NCBI RefSeq assembly: GCF_034343125.1
Contig: NZ_CP139957.1
Span: forward strand, 1,916,001 to 1,980,000
From: Caldicellulosiruptor danielii
Lineage (GTDB): Bacteria > Bacillota > Thermoanaerobacteria > Caldicellulosiruptorales > Caldicellulosiruptoraceae
DNA length: 64,000 nt
Reading direction: 5' to 3'
Of the stretch, positions 1-9,082 are shown one piece after another (position 1 is the stretch's first letter; every line of letters begins with the position of its first letter). Position numbers and translations under genes: made by a program. Below the pieces are notes generated by a model, which worked only from the letters and a program-made list of their open reading frames with translations, did no database searches and had not been told where the DNA came from.

Positions 1-1600
1 TTTGATAAACTTCCTTTATCTTGCAGATAGTCCAAACATAAACTATTGATAAAGATGAGTATAACAAAATATTCAAAAATCAAACCAAAAGCTTTCTTTC
101 TAAGGACTTTATGAGCTGTTAAAAATATTTATCTCAACAGTTCTCATTTCTTACTTGCCTACTTCAGCAACTTCCTCGACATTCTTAAACTCATTCTCTA
201 ATCTTTTCCGAAGCTTTCTAAAGCTACTCTGATAACCGTTAATAATTTTCATTAGAGCTTATCCTTTGAGTTTCCTTCGCTCAATAATTACTTTACTTAG
301 TTTATTTTGGATATATTTTGCAACTTCGTACATGATGTATTTTTAATAACTGAAATTTACATTTTATGAATGACTGAATCCCAAACGACTGCATAAGTAA
401 AGCTCATCTGTCAGCTTAGGTACTAGCAAATAAATGCCAACTGTTATTGGAAAACTAAAGATGTATACCTTCCTAATAGTTTTGAAATTTTTCATAAGTA
501 CAAATTAACACTACCTTTACTTCTGCTCTGGAATAATAAGCAAAACATTCTGCAGATATCATACATTTTTTGAATTTGACTATAAAATTTACTAACGTTT
601 GATTGTGAATATTGAAATTAATAGTCTGTCACATTCAATCTTCTTCACTTTCAACTTTGATGAGAAATCATTTGATAAAAACATTTTTCATAGCCTTACA
701 GCAAAGATTGTACTTATATATTTTTCATAAATATTGTTAACTGCTACACGTAATAATAAGATATCTCTTGCTGTCAGCAGTGAAAATAAACTTCTGAATA
801 TCAATAAAATTACTAAAAATACTGACAATTTTGAATACTCGTCAAAATATAATATCCTCTCGCAATTGTTAAATGATCGGAAATCGGCAAGATTTAATTT
901 GTCAAAAACAAAGTTAGTATGGACAAATATTTTAATAAAGTTTGAATTCAGCACCAATTAAAGGTCATCAATTCCCTGAAACTACTTTGAGTAAACGTAA
1001 TAATCAACTTTCTCGTATTACTATCTTTTTACAAGCAAACTATAGAATAAATAACTCTTCTCAAATAAAATTCCCACTAACAAATCAATAGTCAAATCCT
1101 CGTCTGAGTAGCTTAATATTTTTTTACTTTTTAGTCCTGATTATCTTTACAAAATTTTCCGCTACTTTCTTCACAATGTGTAGTATGACTAACTATATGT
1201 ACTTTATCAAATTTTATTAAAATTTTGTTACAGTGTCAAGAGACTTAAGAAAAAGGATGTGCTTATTCGTTGTAAAATAAAATTCAGTATACCCCCAAAA
1301 AAATCGTGTTCATAACTTATAATAATAATACCACAAAAAATAAAATTTAAACACCAAAGTGAACAAAAAGTGGTATTATAAAAAACTGTATGAACTAAGC
1401 AGAGGAGCAAATGTAATATTATACGAAGTAATTCAAAAGAAAATTCTTAGTTAAAAGCTGATCTAAATACACTCGAAAAAAGTTTTTATAAAGATAGGTA
1501 AAGCCATGCATAAAAACTAAACAACCTGTATCGGATATAGTAAATTTTTAATTCTATAATTTCCAAAAAATAAGGCATAGTTTTTATTAATTCTTTTGTA
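1..1600. other. Gene-poor AT-rich tract beyond the pilus locus
   Basis: I see no supportable gene here. Open frames are short, overlap on both strands and have low-complexity translations rich in Phe, Leu, Asn and Lys. On the minus strand between about 160 and 340 two short fragments read like protein: MYEVAKYIQNKLSKVII, then MKIINGYQSSFRKLRKRL. Each ends in a stop within 35 codons and neither has a convincing ribosome-binding site. They may be relics of a decayed gene or insertion sequence, but I cannot name the family. No clear terminator follows tapirin 2 at 1601. Confidence 0.5.
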
Positions 1601-3550
1601 CTATTTCACAATAATATTTCTTCTCATTACCCTATACAAAGTACCGCTTTGAATTGTATCCCTTCGGCTGGATATTGTTACAGGCGGAACATATCCAGTA
1701 CTATTTGTTACCTGATTCTGTATGAGTGAACTTGGCGAACCATATATTAAAGATACACCATCGAATGGATTTCCGTCTGAACTGTTTATATTAAGTGTAT
1801 TCCCTAAAGCAATTAATTGCCCATTTAATATTCTGGTACCTACTGAAACAGTAATGTTATTTCTTGCAAAAACATGTAATTGAAGTGGACTTGGAACTGG
1901 TGAAACACCCATACTTACTAATCTATTTTGAACCTCTACTTCAATTTCACCAGCATCACAATTTTCTCCAATAACTACAACCTGCGGAGGTGACTTGGAA
2001 ATATCTGCAGCACTGTCAATTGATGCTGGTGGAACTGGATCATGGGGTGTTATCGATGGTATACTTGTACTATTAGGAAAACTAAAATTTCTTATCTCAT
2101 TTAAAATTTGTGGCAAGGGCGGATACGGAACTGAGGACACTACATTTATAACCCCACCTGAATTAACAATCCGACTATAGTCAGGCGGTATCCTAGTCAC
2201 AATTGTTGCTCCACTTTCTATTATTAGTCTTGTTGGATTGTTCAAAAATTGAATTGAATCGCAATATACTACTGCACCTGACTTGATTGTAACTGTCCCC
2301 TGATCCTGTATCCTCAATGTACCTCTGATTACTCCTGTTTTCTTTATTGTAACATTAACTGTATTTACTGTACTACCTTTTACAATAACATCTCTATCGC
2401 AGTAGAACTCCTCAAATTCATAATTACCTCTTCCATATAATTCTGCATTACCACCAACGTATGTTATGCCCATCTGTAAATTAATATTTCTATCCACAAC
2501 ACCAGTTCTTCTCAAGTTTGAACGAACATAAGTTATATTATTAACTTTTAAATTGTCCTCACGAACCTGTGGATTACCGTTCACACCCAGTGATAATTCA
2601 CCCATTACCACCAAATTATTAATGTCGGCTTGTAGACCCCCGTGTGATTGTAAATCACCACCTGTATGCACATTCCCACCTATTATGGTAAAGTTGACAT
2701 TTGCCACAAAGTTTCCATTTGTATATAGTGCATAGTCAAACAAGTTAAATATTGAAGACGCAAGAGTTGTAGTTGCGTTCGATATAACACTTTCCAAACT
2801 ATTAGGGCTACTTGCAAGTATTTTAAAGTCTAATCGCAATGTTCTTTTTACTTCTTTATCCGACGAAGTTACATCTCTCGTTTTAGAAACATCAATGTAA
2901 ATGGTATACCCGTCGGGCAGAGAACTTCCTGTCGCACCTGACCACGCATTAACTGTAATACCATCAAATTTATATCCAGTCAAACCCTCATAATGGGGTC
3001 TTATCCATAACTGCACCAAGTCAGATAACTTCTTGAACTCCATTAACGGTAAAGATTCTACCTTTACAGAAGCATCACTGCCCACATCATTCATAAATCG
3101 GCTTACCTCATCCTTTATTATCGCTTCCATACCTTTATACACTTTGTCCTTTGCTACATCTTGAGTTATCCTCCCGTGTCGCAAATCATCTAATATCTTC
3201 CCCGGCTCGTAACTTTCGTCCCCTAATAATAATCTTACTCTGCCAGGACTTGTGTTTTTCAGTGTCCCATCCGCTTTGTAATAATAATCATATGCTATAT
3301 CCTTTGCAGCCTCCAATAACTGATTAAAATAATACAAAAACTCCTCTGCTGCACTTTCAGCTCCATAACCTGTTGCAGATTTCTGATATATTGATGTGCT
3401 CTGGTTCAGTGATGCCAACACAGCAGACATCGTCCCCAGTAATACCGTGCTTAAAATAGCAATTATTATTATTACTACAATTATAGCACTTCCTCTTATA
3501 TCTGTTTTTAATACTTTTTGATTAAAAGTAATTCTATTTGCTATCAACAT
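1601..3550 (-). CDS. Tapirin-type cellulose adhesin 2, pilin-like N-terminus
   Basis: 649 residues. Residues about 17-45 form a pilin-like hydrophobic helix after a basic stretch (DIRG, then SAIIVV), with no Glu at the +5 position. Residues 33-245 are an alpha-rich stalk identical to that of the neighbouring paralogue. The rest is Gly/Asn/Val-rich, reads like stacked beta strands (a beta-helix), and ends in LYRVMRRNIIVK. Tapirins are known surface proteins of Caldicellulosiruptor that bind cellulose, are encoded directly downstream of the type IV pilus operon, and have a beta-helical C-terminal binding domain. Length, position and fold pattern all agree. Unlike tapirin 1, this gene sits behind its own promoter and a c-di-GMP riboswitch. 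The family call is from recall of published work; binding specificity cannot be read from the sequence. Confidence 0.8.
   Translation of the reverse strand: MLIANRITFNQKVLKTDIRGSAIIVVIIIIAILSTVLLGTMSAVLASLNQSTSIYQKSATGYGAESAAEEFLYYFNQLLEAAKDIAYDYYYKADGTLKNTSPGRVRLLLGDESYEPGKILDDLRHGRITQDVAKDKVYKGMEAIIKDEVSRFMNDVGSDASVKVESLPLMEFKKLSDLVQLWIRPHYEGLTGYKFDGITVNAWSGATGSSLPDGYTIYIDVSKTRDVTSSDKEVKRTLRLDFKILASSPNSLESVISNATTTLASSIFNLFDYALYTNGNFVANVNFTIIGGNVHTGGDLQSHGGLQADINNLVVMGELSLGVNGNPQVREDNLKVNNITYVRSNLRRTGVVDRNINLQMGITYVGGNAELYGRGNYEFEEFYCDRDVIVKGSTVNTVNVTIKKTGVIRGTLRIQDQGTVTIKSGAVVYCDSIQFLNNPTRLIIESGATIVTRIPPDYSRIVNSGGVINVVSSVPYPPLPQILNEIRNFSFPNSTSIPSITPHDPVPPASIDSAADISKSPPQVVVIGENCDAGEIEVEVQNRLVSMGVSPVPSPLQLHVFARNNITVSVGTRILNGQLIALGNTLNINSSDGNPFDGVSLIYGSPSSLIQNQVTNSTGYVPPVTISSRRDTIQSGTLYRVMRRNIIVK
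2815..3454 (-). repeat. 640-bp near-identical block, copy in tapirin 2
   Basis: This block matches 5187-5826 base for base over 640 bp, with one mismatch that I could find (the codon for the Ser in YQKSATG is TCT here and TCC in the other copy, synonymous). It encodes residues about 33-245. Identity stops abruptly on both sides: the N-terminal 32 codons and the C-terminal 400 codons differ. That pattern suggests gene conversion or a recent segmental replacement. Confidence 0.95.
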
Positions 3551-3630
3551 TACTATTCACTTCCTTTTTGCTTTATATTATCTCATCAATAATTTATTAA
3601 CCCTTTAAAACCCCAAATAACAATGGATAT

Positions 3631-3659
3631 AAAAAAAGCATCTGGCGGTTGCCAGATGC
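3631..3659 (-). terminator. Intrinsic terminator, expression platform of the c-di-GMP riboswitch
   Basis: Perfect 9-bp stem (3638-3646 with 3651-3659, four-base loop) followed on the minus strand by seven U. It lies between the aptamer and the tapirin 2 start. The 5' arm (UGGCAU, 3656-3661) can instead pair with AUGCCA at the 3' side of aptamer stem P1 (3703-3708). Closing P1 would therefore free the terminator. Confidence 0.85.
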
Positions 3660-3703
3660 CATTAGCCAAGAATTAAATTTATAAATATTATAAATAATCA
3701 CTT

Positions 3704-3806
3704 GGCATATCTTCGGCAGCCTGGCAACCATAGGAAGCTCTACTTCCGACAGGCCCATGGCTTTGCGCCCCTGCCTTTCGACAGGTTTGCCCTTTCGGTA
3801 TATGCC
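3704..3806 (-). promoter_or_regulatory. Cyclic di-GMP-I (GEMM) riboswitch aptamer
   Basis: On the minus strand the segment carries the GEMM-I signature in order: GGGCAAACC, a GAAA tetraloop hairpin, GGGGCGCAAAGCC, GGCCU, a variable hairpin, and GGUUGCCAGGCUGCCGA. A closing stem P1 pairs GGCAUAU with AUAUGCC (3800-3806 with 3704-3710). With the terminator at 3631-3659 it forms a complete leader for tapirin 2. The mutually exclusive pairing predicts that ligand binding stabilises P1, releases the terminator and lowers expression (an OFF switch). The direction is inference; the aptamer class is well supported. Confidence 0.92.
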
Positions 3807-3910
3807 TCTGTTCTTTTATTAATTTCATTTCCTTAGACTTTATTAATTTACAAAACTTAAATTTTTGCAAGGATATTATTCAACTTTTGTATTATGGTGT
3901 TAACAAACTT

Positions 3911-3939
3911 ATAATAAAACTGTAAAAGTGGTTCTACAA
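3911..3939 (-). promoter_or_regulatory. Candidate promoter for riboswitch-tapirin 2
   Basis: TTGTAG, 17 bp, TATTAT on the minus strand, between tapirin 1 and the aptamer. It would give a leader of about 350 nt containing the whole riboswitch, so tapirin 2 can be transcribed apart from the pilus operon. Confidence 0.55.
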
Positions 3940-3990
3940 CCATCTTATTAAGTATTTGTTGATAAAATCAAAATATCATTTTCATATCGA

Positions 3991-5919
3991 CTACCTTGTG
4001 ACCATGTTTCGTCGTAAAATGTCATATAAAGTTTTCCTTTCAATAGCATCATTTTGTGTGAATATTGTTTGAGATGGTTGAATACCTGTATTACTCTCAA
4101 TGTCTTGCTGAATGGGTGGACTTGGCATTTGATACTTCAACGTTAGTCCTGCATATGGATCTCCCATAGTGTTAATATTAAAAGTATTACCAAGGGAGAT
4201 AATTGAACCATTCAGAATGGTTAAGCCGCCACCCACAAATGTAATGTTTCCTCGTGATATTAAATGCAGCTGGAGTGTTGAGAAATCAACAATTGGTAAT
4301 CCTAATCTGTCTGATATCTCTATCCTTGCTTCATTATCGTTAATAAAGGATTCACCATATATCACTATCTGCGGGGGTGTCTGAGATGTATCTGCAGTAC
4401 TGCCAAGTTGACTACTACCTACACTATCAGCTGGCAATGGTGCTGTTAGCAACCCACTGGTATAATCTCGATTTCTTATCTCGTCAATTTCAGCTGGTGG
4501 AGAGGGATATGAAAAAGAAGAAGAAAATGAAATTGTCCCTCCATAATTCTGTATGGACATTATCGTTAATGGATCAGTACTTGTTGCTACATACAATCTG
4601 GATCCACTTTCAAGAATCAAGCGAGAATTATTGCGGATTTTCAATGAATTACAGTAAAGTACACTGTTATTTTGCAAGGTAACTGTTGCCCCATCAGTAA
4701 TCTCAAGTCTTCCTATTATACTTGCTAATCCAGAAATTTTCATATTTACTCCAGGCCCAGCTAAAACAACATTATTATCTGTAAACAATTGATTAAATTC
4801 ATAACTCCCTGCACCATATAGTTGCATATCCTGAACAACATAAATTATTCTTGCTCGAATATTTGTCAAGCGCGGATATGCTCTGTTTGTTTTTAAGTTT
4901 TTTTCTACATAAATTATGTTTCGCACATTTATGTTATTGTTTCTACAGCGCGTATCAGTATCTTGATTTATTACTATATCACCCTTTGAAATCAAATTGT
5001 CAATATCAAATACTGCACCACCGTCAATCGTCATGTCACCGCCTGAATAAACACTACCATTTTCCACAGTCAGGTTTTTGTTAGTAATAAGGGCACCTTT
5101 CGAAAATATTGCGTAATCAAGCGGTGATGAAGGCACTGTGGTTGGTGAAGGATTCAAGATTATGTTCTGTGAACTTCCACTGTTACCAAGTATTTTAAAG
5201 TCTAATCGCAATGTTCTTTTTACTTCTTTATCCGACGAAGTTACATCTCTCGTTTTAGAAACATCAATGTAAATGGTATACCCGTCGGGCAGAGAACTTC
5301 CTGTCGCACCTGACCACGCATTAACTGTAATACCATCAAATTTATATCCAGTCAAACCCTCATAATGGGGTCTTATCCATAACTGCACCAAGTCAGATAA
5401 CTTCTTGAACTCCATTAACGGTAAAGATTCTACCTTTACAGAAGCATCACTGCCCACATCATTCATAAATCGGCTTACCTCATCCTTTATTATCGCTTCC
5501 ATACCTTTATACACTTTGTCCTTTGCTACATCTTGAGTTATCCTCCCGTGTCGCAAATCATCTAATATCTTCCCCGGCTCGTAACTTTCGTCCCCTAATA
5601 ATAATCTTACTCTGCCAGGACTTGTGTTTTTCAGTGTCCCATCCGCTTTGTAATAATAATCATATGCTATATCCTTTGCAGCCTCCAATAACTGATTAAA
5701 ATAATACAAAAACTCCTCTGCTGCACTTTCAGCTCCATAACCTGTTGCGGATTTCTGATATATTGATGTGCTCTGGTTCAGTGATGCCAACACAGCAGAC
5801 ATCGTCCCCAGTAATACCGTGCTTAAGACAGCTATCACTATTACCACCACAATCAAAACAGACCCGTTAAACTTTTTGACAAATAGTCTTTCTTTTAACC
5901 CGATAAATTTTTGTGGCAT
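3991..5919 (-). CDS. Tapirin-type cellulose adhesin 1, pilin-like N-terminus
   Basis: 642 residues. A short basic leader ends in KKFNG, followed by a hydrophobic helix (SVLIVVVIVIAVLSTVLLG) lacking Glu+5. Residues 32-244 are identical to tapirin 2. The C-terminal part is beta-strand-rich and only distantly similar to tapirin 2, but keeps landmarks such as LDYAIF, SGGDM and the ending LYDILRRN. The start lies 7 bp after the upstream prepilin gene, so it belongs to the pilus operon. Its promoter-distal place behind pilM, pilN, pilO and the minor pilins fits a pilus-associated adhesin on the cell surface. It is not preceded by the riboswitch, so its regulation should differ from that of tapirin 2. 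Confidence 0.8.
   Translation of the reverse strand: MPQKFIGLKERLFVKKFNGSVLIVVVIVIAVLSTVLLGTMSAVLASLNQSTSIYQKSATGYGAESAAEEFLYYFNQLLEAAKDIAYDYYYKADGTLKNTSPGRVRLLLGDESYEPGKILDDLRHGRITQDVAKDKVYKGMEAIIKDEVSRFMNDVGSDASVKVESLPLMEFKKLSDLVQLWIRPHYEGLTGYKFDGITVNAWSGATGSSLPDGYTIYIDVSKTRDVTSSDKEVKRTLRLDFKILGNSGSSQNIILNPSPTTVPSSPLDYAIFSKGALITNKNLTVENGSVYSGGDMTIDGGAVFDIDNLISKGDIVINQDTDTRCRNNNINVRNIIYVEKNLKTNRAYPRLTNIRARIIYVVQDMQLYGAGSYEFNQLFTDNNVVLAGPGVNMKISGLASIIGRLEITDGATVTLQNNSVLYCNSLKIRNNSRLILESGSRLYVATSTDPLTIMSIQNYGGTISFSSSFSYPSPPAEIDEIRNRDYTSGLLTAPLPADSVGSSQLGSTADTSQTPPQIVIYGESFINDNEARIEISDRLGLPIVDFSTLQLHLISRGNITFVGGGLTILNGSIISLGNTFNINTMGDPYAGLTLKYQMPSPPIQQDIESNTGIQPSQTIFTQNDAIERKTLYDILRRNMVTR
5187..5826 (-). 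repeat. 640-bp near-identical block, copy in tapirin 1
   Basis: Partner of 2815-3454 at a constant offset of 2372 bp. One synonymous mismatch in 640 bp by eye, with sharp boundaries inside both genes. Confidence 0.95.
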
Positions 5920-5926
5920 CTCCTTT

Positions 5927-6775
5927 TTACCCCCTCACCATAAATCTATAATCTCTTACTTTTTTATTCCTTCGTTCGTCCCAAATCTCCATTGTTACTT
6001 CAAAAAGCTGGTGATAAAACTTTGAATCATTGTACGAAATAAATTTTACAGTGGTCCTCTGCGTTGTAAAATTAATAGCAGAACTTGCTGTCGGACTTGG
6101 TAGTGGAGATGCCGCAGAACTTACTGAAAAGCTCTTAGACCATACTTCTAAAATTTGAGTGGTATAATTTGATGTAAGAACACCTCCACTCATCTCAAAT
6201 ACGCCATTAATATTACAATTAACCGTAGATGAGTTGTCAATAAAATATATTTTAAAATTGGGTTTTTCAATTATTAACGGTATATTATTGAATCTGTACT
6301 CTGCCCGGCTCACTCCGCTCGTTTCTTTATAAACTTCTATATTCACTATTCCGCTTAAACCTGATGGAATAGAAAACCTATGGTCATATCTTACACCACC
6401 ATATGTTGCATCATAAACTTTTTGATACACTGACACTGTATTTGAAGGGTCAGCTGTGAGTATTAAGTCAAAGTCACTTTCTATCCTTTTAACTGTATAC
6501 TTTACTTTATATCTATCATTGCCATATTGCAGTTCTCTGCCACTATAATCTGGCAAAAAATATACCGTATCTGTAAAATGACTAATATCATTTGCCATCT
6601 CAGCATACATTTTTTCCATTGCCTTGTTCAAAACCTGTGCAATATCCATATTCTCCTTAGATTTTGAAGTTACTTTCAACGACTGGTTAAATGCAATACC
6701 AATCGGTATCAAAATTATAGCAAATATAGCAATGGCAACTATAGCTTCTATTAACGAAAAACCCTTTACCTTCAT
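5927..6775 (-). CDS. Prepilin-like protein (minor pilin/pseudopilin, PilV/GspJ-like)
   Basis: 282 residues with a textbook class III leader: MKVKG cleaved before FSLIE, with Glu+5, then a hydrophobic helix to about residue 28. The long variable remainder has no recognisable domain and is larger than usual for a minor pilin. It would be processed by the prepilin peptidase encoded at 10497-11273 and inserted into the pilus or its priming tip. The gene sits 11 bp after pilO and 7 bp before tapirin 1. That position suggests it helps seat the tapirin in the pilus tip, as minor pseudopilins do in other systems (inference). Confidence 0.85.
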   Translation of the reverse strand: MKVKGFSLIEAIVAIAIFAIILIPIGIAFNQSLKVTSKSKENMDIAQVLNKAMEKMYAEMANDISHFTDTVYFLPDYSGRELQYGNDRYKVKYTVKRIESDFDLILTADPSNTVSVYQKVYDATYGGVRYDHRFSIPSGLSGIVNIEVYKETSGVSRAEYRFNNIPLIIEKPNFKIYFIDNSSTVNCNINGVFEMSGGVLTSNYTTQILEVWSKSFSVSSAASPLPSPTASSAINFTTQRTTVKFISYNDSKFYHQLFEVTMEIWDERRNKKVRDYRFMVRG

Positions 6776-6786
6776 GTGAGCTCACC

Positions 6787-7431
6787 TTATTTAAATAAAT
6801 TATTTTTTCCACTTGGACTGCTCTTAATTGTCTTGTTCAAAACAAACTCACGCGCTGGACTTTGTGGGTCGCTAAATCCGTAAAATTTTATCACTGCATT
6901 TACTGTTAACTTGTTTTCTGCCTTTGTCATGTTCAGCGAATCAATTGTAAATAAAGGCGCAAAATTCGGTTGTTTATCAAGAATTGTGTGTATTTTTTCA
7001 TATTCACAATTCCAGGTTTGGCGTGACGATAGATAATATGGATAAAACTGGTCACCCATATTTTTTGTATTTCCAAGCTCAATTTTCTGTGAAGGCTCAA
7101 ACATATATGAAGAAGTACTAATCTTCACTGTTTCTAAGAGTCTTTTTAAATCTACAACACAAAATAAAGCATTCTGATTTGGCGGAATAATATCTTTTAA
7201 TTTAGCATACTCTTTTTTCGCATTTTCAATTTCTGCCTTGTGTGCGTTATAATTGCTTATTATCATATTCAACCTTGAAAGCTCTGCAGTAAGGGTTTCA
7301 TACTGTGTTTTTAAATTCTCTAATCTTTGAGACAAGTTACTGTATACAAATGAATAAAAAGCCACTCCAATTATCACTATTAACCCAATAATCAGTAAAT
7401 TTTTTTCTCTACTGCTTAGTTTATAACCCAT
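6787..7431 (-). CDS. pilO: Type IV pilus assembly protein PilO
   Basis: 214 residues: a short cytoplasmic start, one membrane helix at about residues 11-30, a coiled coil at about 30-75, and an alpha/beta C-terminal domain outside the membrane. This is the normal layout of PilO, which pairs with PilN to link the cytoplasmic PilM ring to the extracytoplasmic part of the pilus machine. It follows pilM and pilN in the conserved order, spaced 51 bp from pilN. Sequence similarity in this family is low, so the call rests on topology and gene order. Confidence 0.85.
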   Translation of the reverse strand: MGYKLSSREKNLLIIGLIVIIGVAFYSFVYSNLSQRLENLKTQYETLTAELSRLNMIISNYNAHKAEIENAKKEYAKLKDIIPPNQNALFCVVDLKRLLETVKISTSSYMFEPSQKIELGNTKNMGDQFYPYYLSSRQTWNCEYEKIHTILDKQPNFAPLFTIDSLNMTKAENKLTVNAVIKFYGFSDPQSPAREFVLNKTIKSSPSGKNNLFK

Positions 7432-7482
7432 TGCTACCTATCCCCACCTTCATTAAACTGATCTTAAAATTCTAAAAACCTC

Positions 7483-8016
7483 TTATCTTATATCAGCACT
7501 CACATCAGCTTTTTTGATACCTTCCACATCATTTGCACCATTAAATACTACATTTGCAAAGTGTGGATCATTAGATAAGCTGTAAACAAACTGAACCACA
7601 CTCTCAACATTCTTGCTTGCCACTCTGCAATTAAGTTTGTTATTTTCTATCTGCAGCATCTCAAATGTCAGATTTTTGGGAGTTAGTTTCTCAAGAGTAG
7701 TAAGCAATTCCTTTAACTTTCGGTTTTCATTTTTCTTTTGATTAACAAACCCAATTTTTATGTCATATGCCTCTTTTATCCTTAAATCTTTCTGTATCTT
7801 GTTCACAATTATCTTTTTAGAGTTAATCTCGGTTGTAGTACTGCTGATCTTCATAGAATACGAAATTATCTGAATAAATATAAATACTGATATTAAAGCA
7901 CATATTCCAATTACCGACAATAAAGTAATTATCAATACACTACTTGCTTTTTCATTGCCTACTTTATATTGCTTACTATATGCCTCTAATAAATTTATAT
8001 CTTTTAGAACCGGCAC
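7483..8016 (-). CDS. pilN: Type IV pilus assembly protein PilN
   Basis: 177 residues. The N-terminus (MPVLKDINLLEAY) matches the conserved PilN segment that docks into PilM; one membrane helix follows at about 25-50, then a coiled coil and a small ferredoxin-like domain. PilN is the bitopic partner of PilO in the inner alignment complex. It lies between pilM and pilO in the canonical order, 45 bp from pilM. Confidence 0.85.
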   Translation of the reverse strand: MPVLKDINLLEAYSKQYKVGNEKASSVLIITLLSVIGICALISVFIFIQIISYSMKISSTTTEINSKKIIVNKIQKDLRIKEAYDIKIGFVNQKKNENRKLKELLTTLEKLTPKNLTFEMLQIENNKLNCRVASKNVESVVQFVYSLSNDPHFANVVFNGANDVEGIKKADVSADIR

Positions 8017-8061
8017 TACTTCTTGCCTCCTTTGCTATATAATGTCCATGCCTTATATCTT

Positions 8062-9024
8062 TTAAATTAACCCACTGAAAACTGTTACATAACTAAACAT
8101 TACACTTTTTTCTTGTGTTCCAATCTTCTTAATAGACTTAAAACCGCTCATAAGTTCTACATCCATATTAATTCTCTTTTTCAAAATATCACTAATATCA
8201 ATATGTTGACATACCTCTCCTGTTAGATATACTTTTTTAATATTTGTTATCGGTTCTTCTCTCGTTCGTACAAAGTCATAAAACTTTATTATACTTTCAG
8301 AAATAAGGTCCTCAATATAGCTATATTCATAATCATAAGATTGATCTGAATTTTCCTTAAACATCTCTTCCAGCTGAACAAGCGGAAACAGTTTTGTGGC
8401 ACAGAGCTCGTTATTTGCAACAACTGATGTAGAAACCCCGTTTCGAGTAATATTTGCTATTAGATATGAATTATCATCAGTTTGTTTATTCAGCTTCCTT
8501 TCAATTTTGAATAATTTGACAATAGAGTTTGGTTCAATATCAATCTTAGATATTTTTATTCCTGCATTTCTAAAAGCATTTATTACACCTTCGATTAAGA
8601 ATCTATGTACACCAACAATTAATACCTTTTGCTTTTTAATTTTTCCCTCATCAAATATTCTTAATTGCTTATAATCAAGTACATAATTATCTATGTTAAT
8701 TGGGAAATATTGTCTTGCCTCATGGCGTATCATATTGTATACTTTGTCATCGGCAACATAAGGCATCTCCAGTTCTCTTATCAAAATGTTAGAAATCCCT
8801 GAAAATATTACATTCACATTTTTTTTACCAACCTTATTTTGATTGAAAAAACTTCTGAGCTCTATCTGCAAAAGTACATCATCAACTTTAATATCTTCTC
8901 TAATTATATTATCGTCAAGATTTTTTTCAAAAAATCTCTCAATTTCAATGGTCTCATTGTGATATTTTCCCTCAACCACTCTAATGTAGTTTTTTCCAAT
9001 CTCAACAACAACTTTTTCGCTCAC
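8062..9024 (-). CDS. pilM: Type IV pilus assembly protein PilM, actin-like ATPase
   Basis: 320 residues with the actin/FtsA-like pattern of PilM: an N-terminal phosphate-1 motif (VVVEIGKNYIRVVEG), an interior strand-rich region, and VYLTGE near residue 260 as the adenosine-type motif. PilM is a cytoplasmic ring component that binds the PilN tail and connects it to the motor. No catalytic anomaly is obvious. It is transcribed after the two prepilin genes and before pilN. Confidence 0.88.
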   Translation of the reverse strand: MSEKVVVEIGKNYIRVVEGKYHNETIEIERFFEKNLDDNIIREDIKVDDVLLQIELRSFFNQNKVGKKNVNVIFSGISNILIRELEMPYVADDKVYNMIRHEARQYFPINIDNYVLDYKQLRIFDEGKIKKQKVLIVGVHRFLIEGVINAFRNAGIKISKIDIEPNSIVKLFKIERKLNKQTDDNSYLIANITRNGVSTSVVANNELCATKLFPLVQLEEMFKENSDQSYDYEYSYIEDLISESIIKFYDFVRTREEPITNIKKVYLTGEVCQHIDISDILKKRINMDVELMSGFKSIKKIGTQEKSVMFSYVTVFSGLI

Positions 9025-9082
9025 TATAAATCACCTCTATGATTCATGTAAAATTCAGTTAAACATATAAGCATTTTGCTGA

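Noticed and set aside
688-961. Overlapping short frames on both strands in the gene-poor tract
   Set aside because: Both are low-complexity with no ribosome-binding site; they are mirror images of the same AT-rich DNA.
3688-3870. 60-codon minus-strand reading frame between the tapirin genes
   Set aside because: It lies across the c-di-GMP aptamer, whose RNA structure explains the sequence better; no family resemblance.
4377-4682. 101-codon plus-strand reading frame inside tapirin 1
   Set aside because: Antisense to the beta-helical repeat region; its length follows from the repetitive codon pattern.
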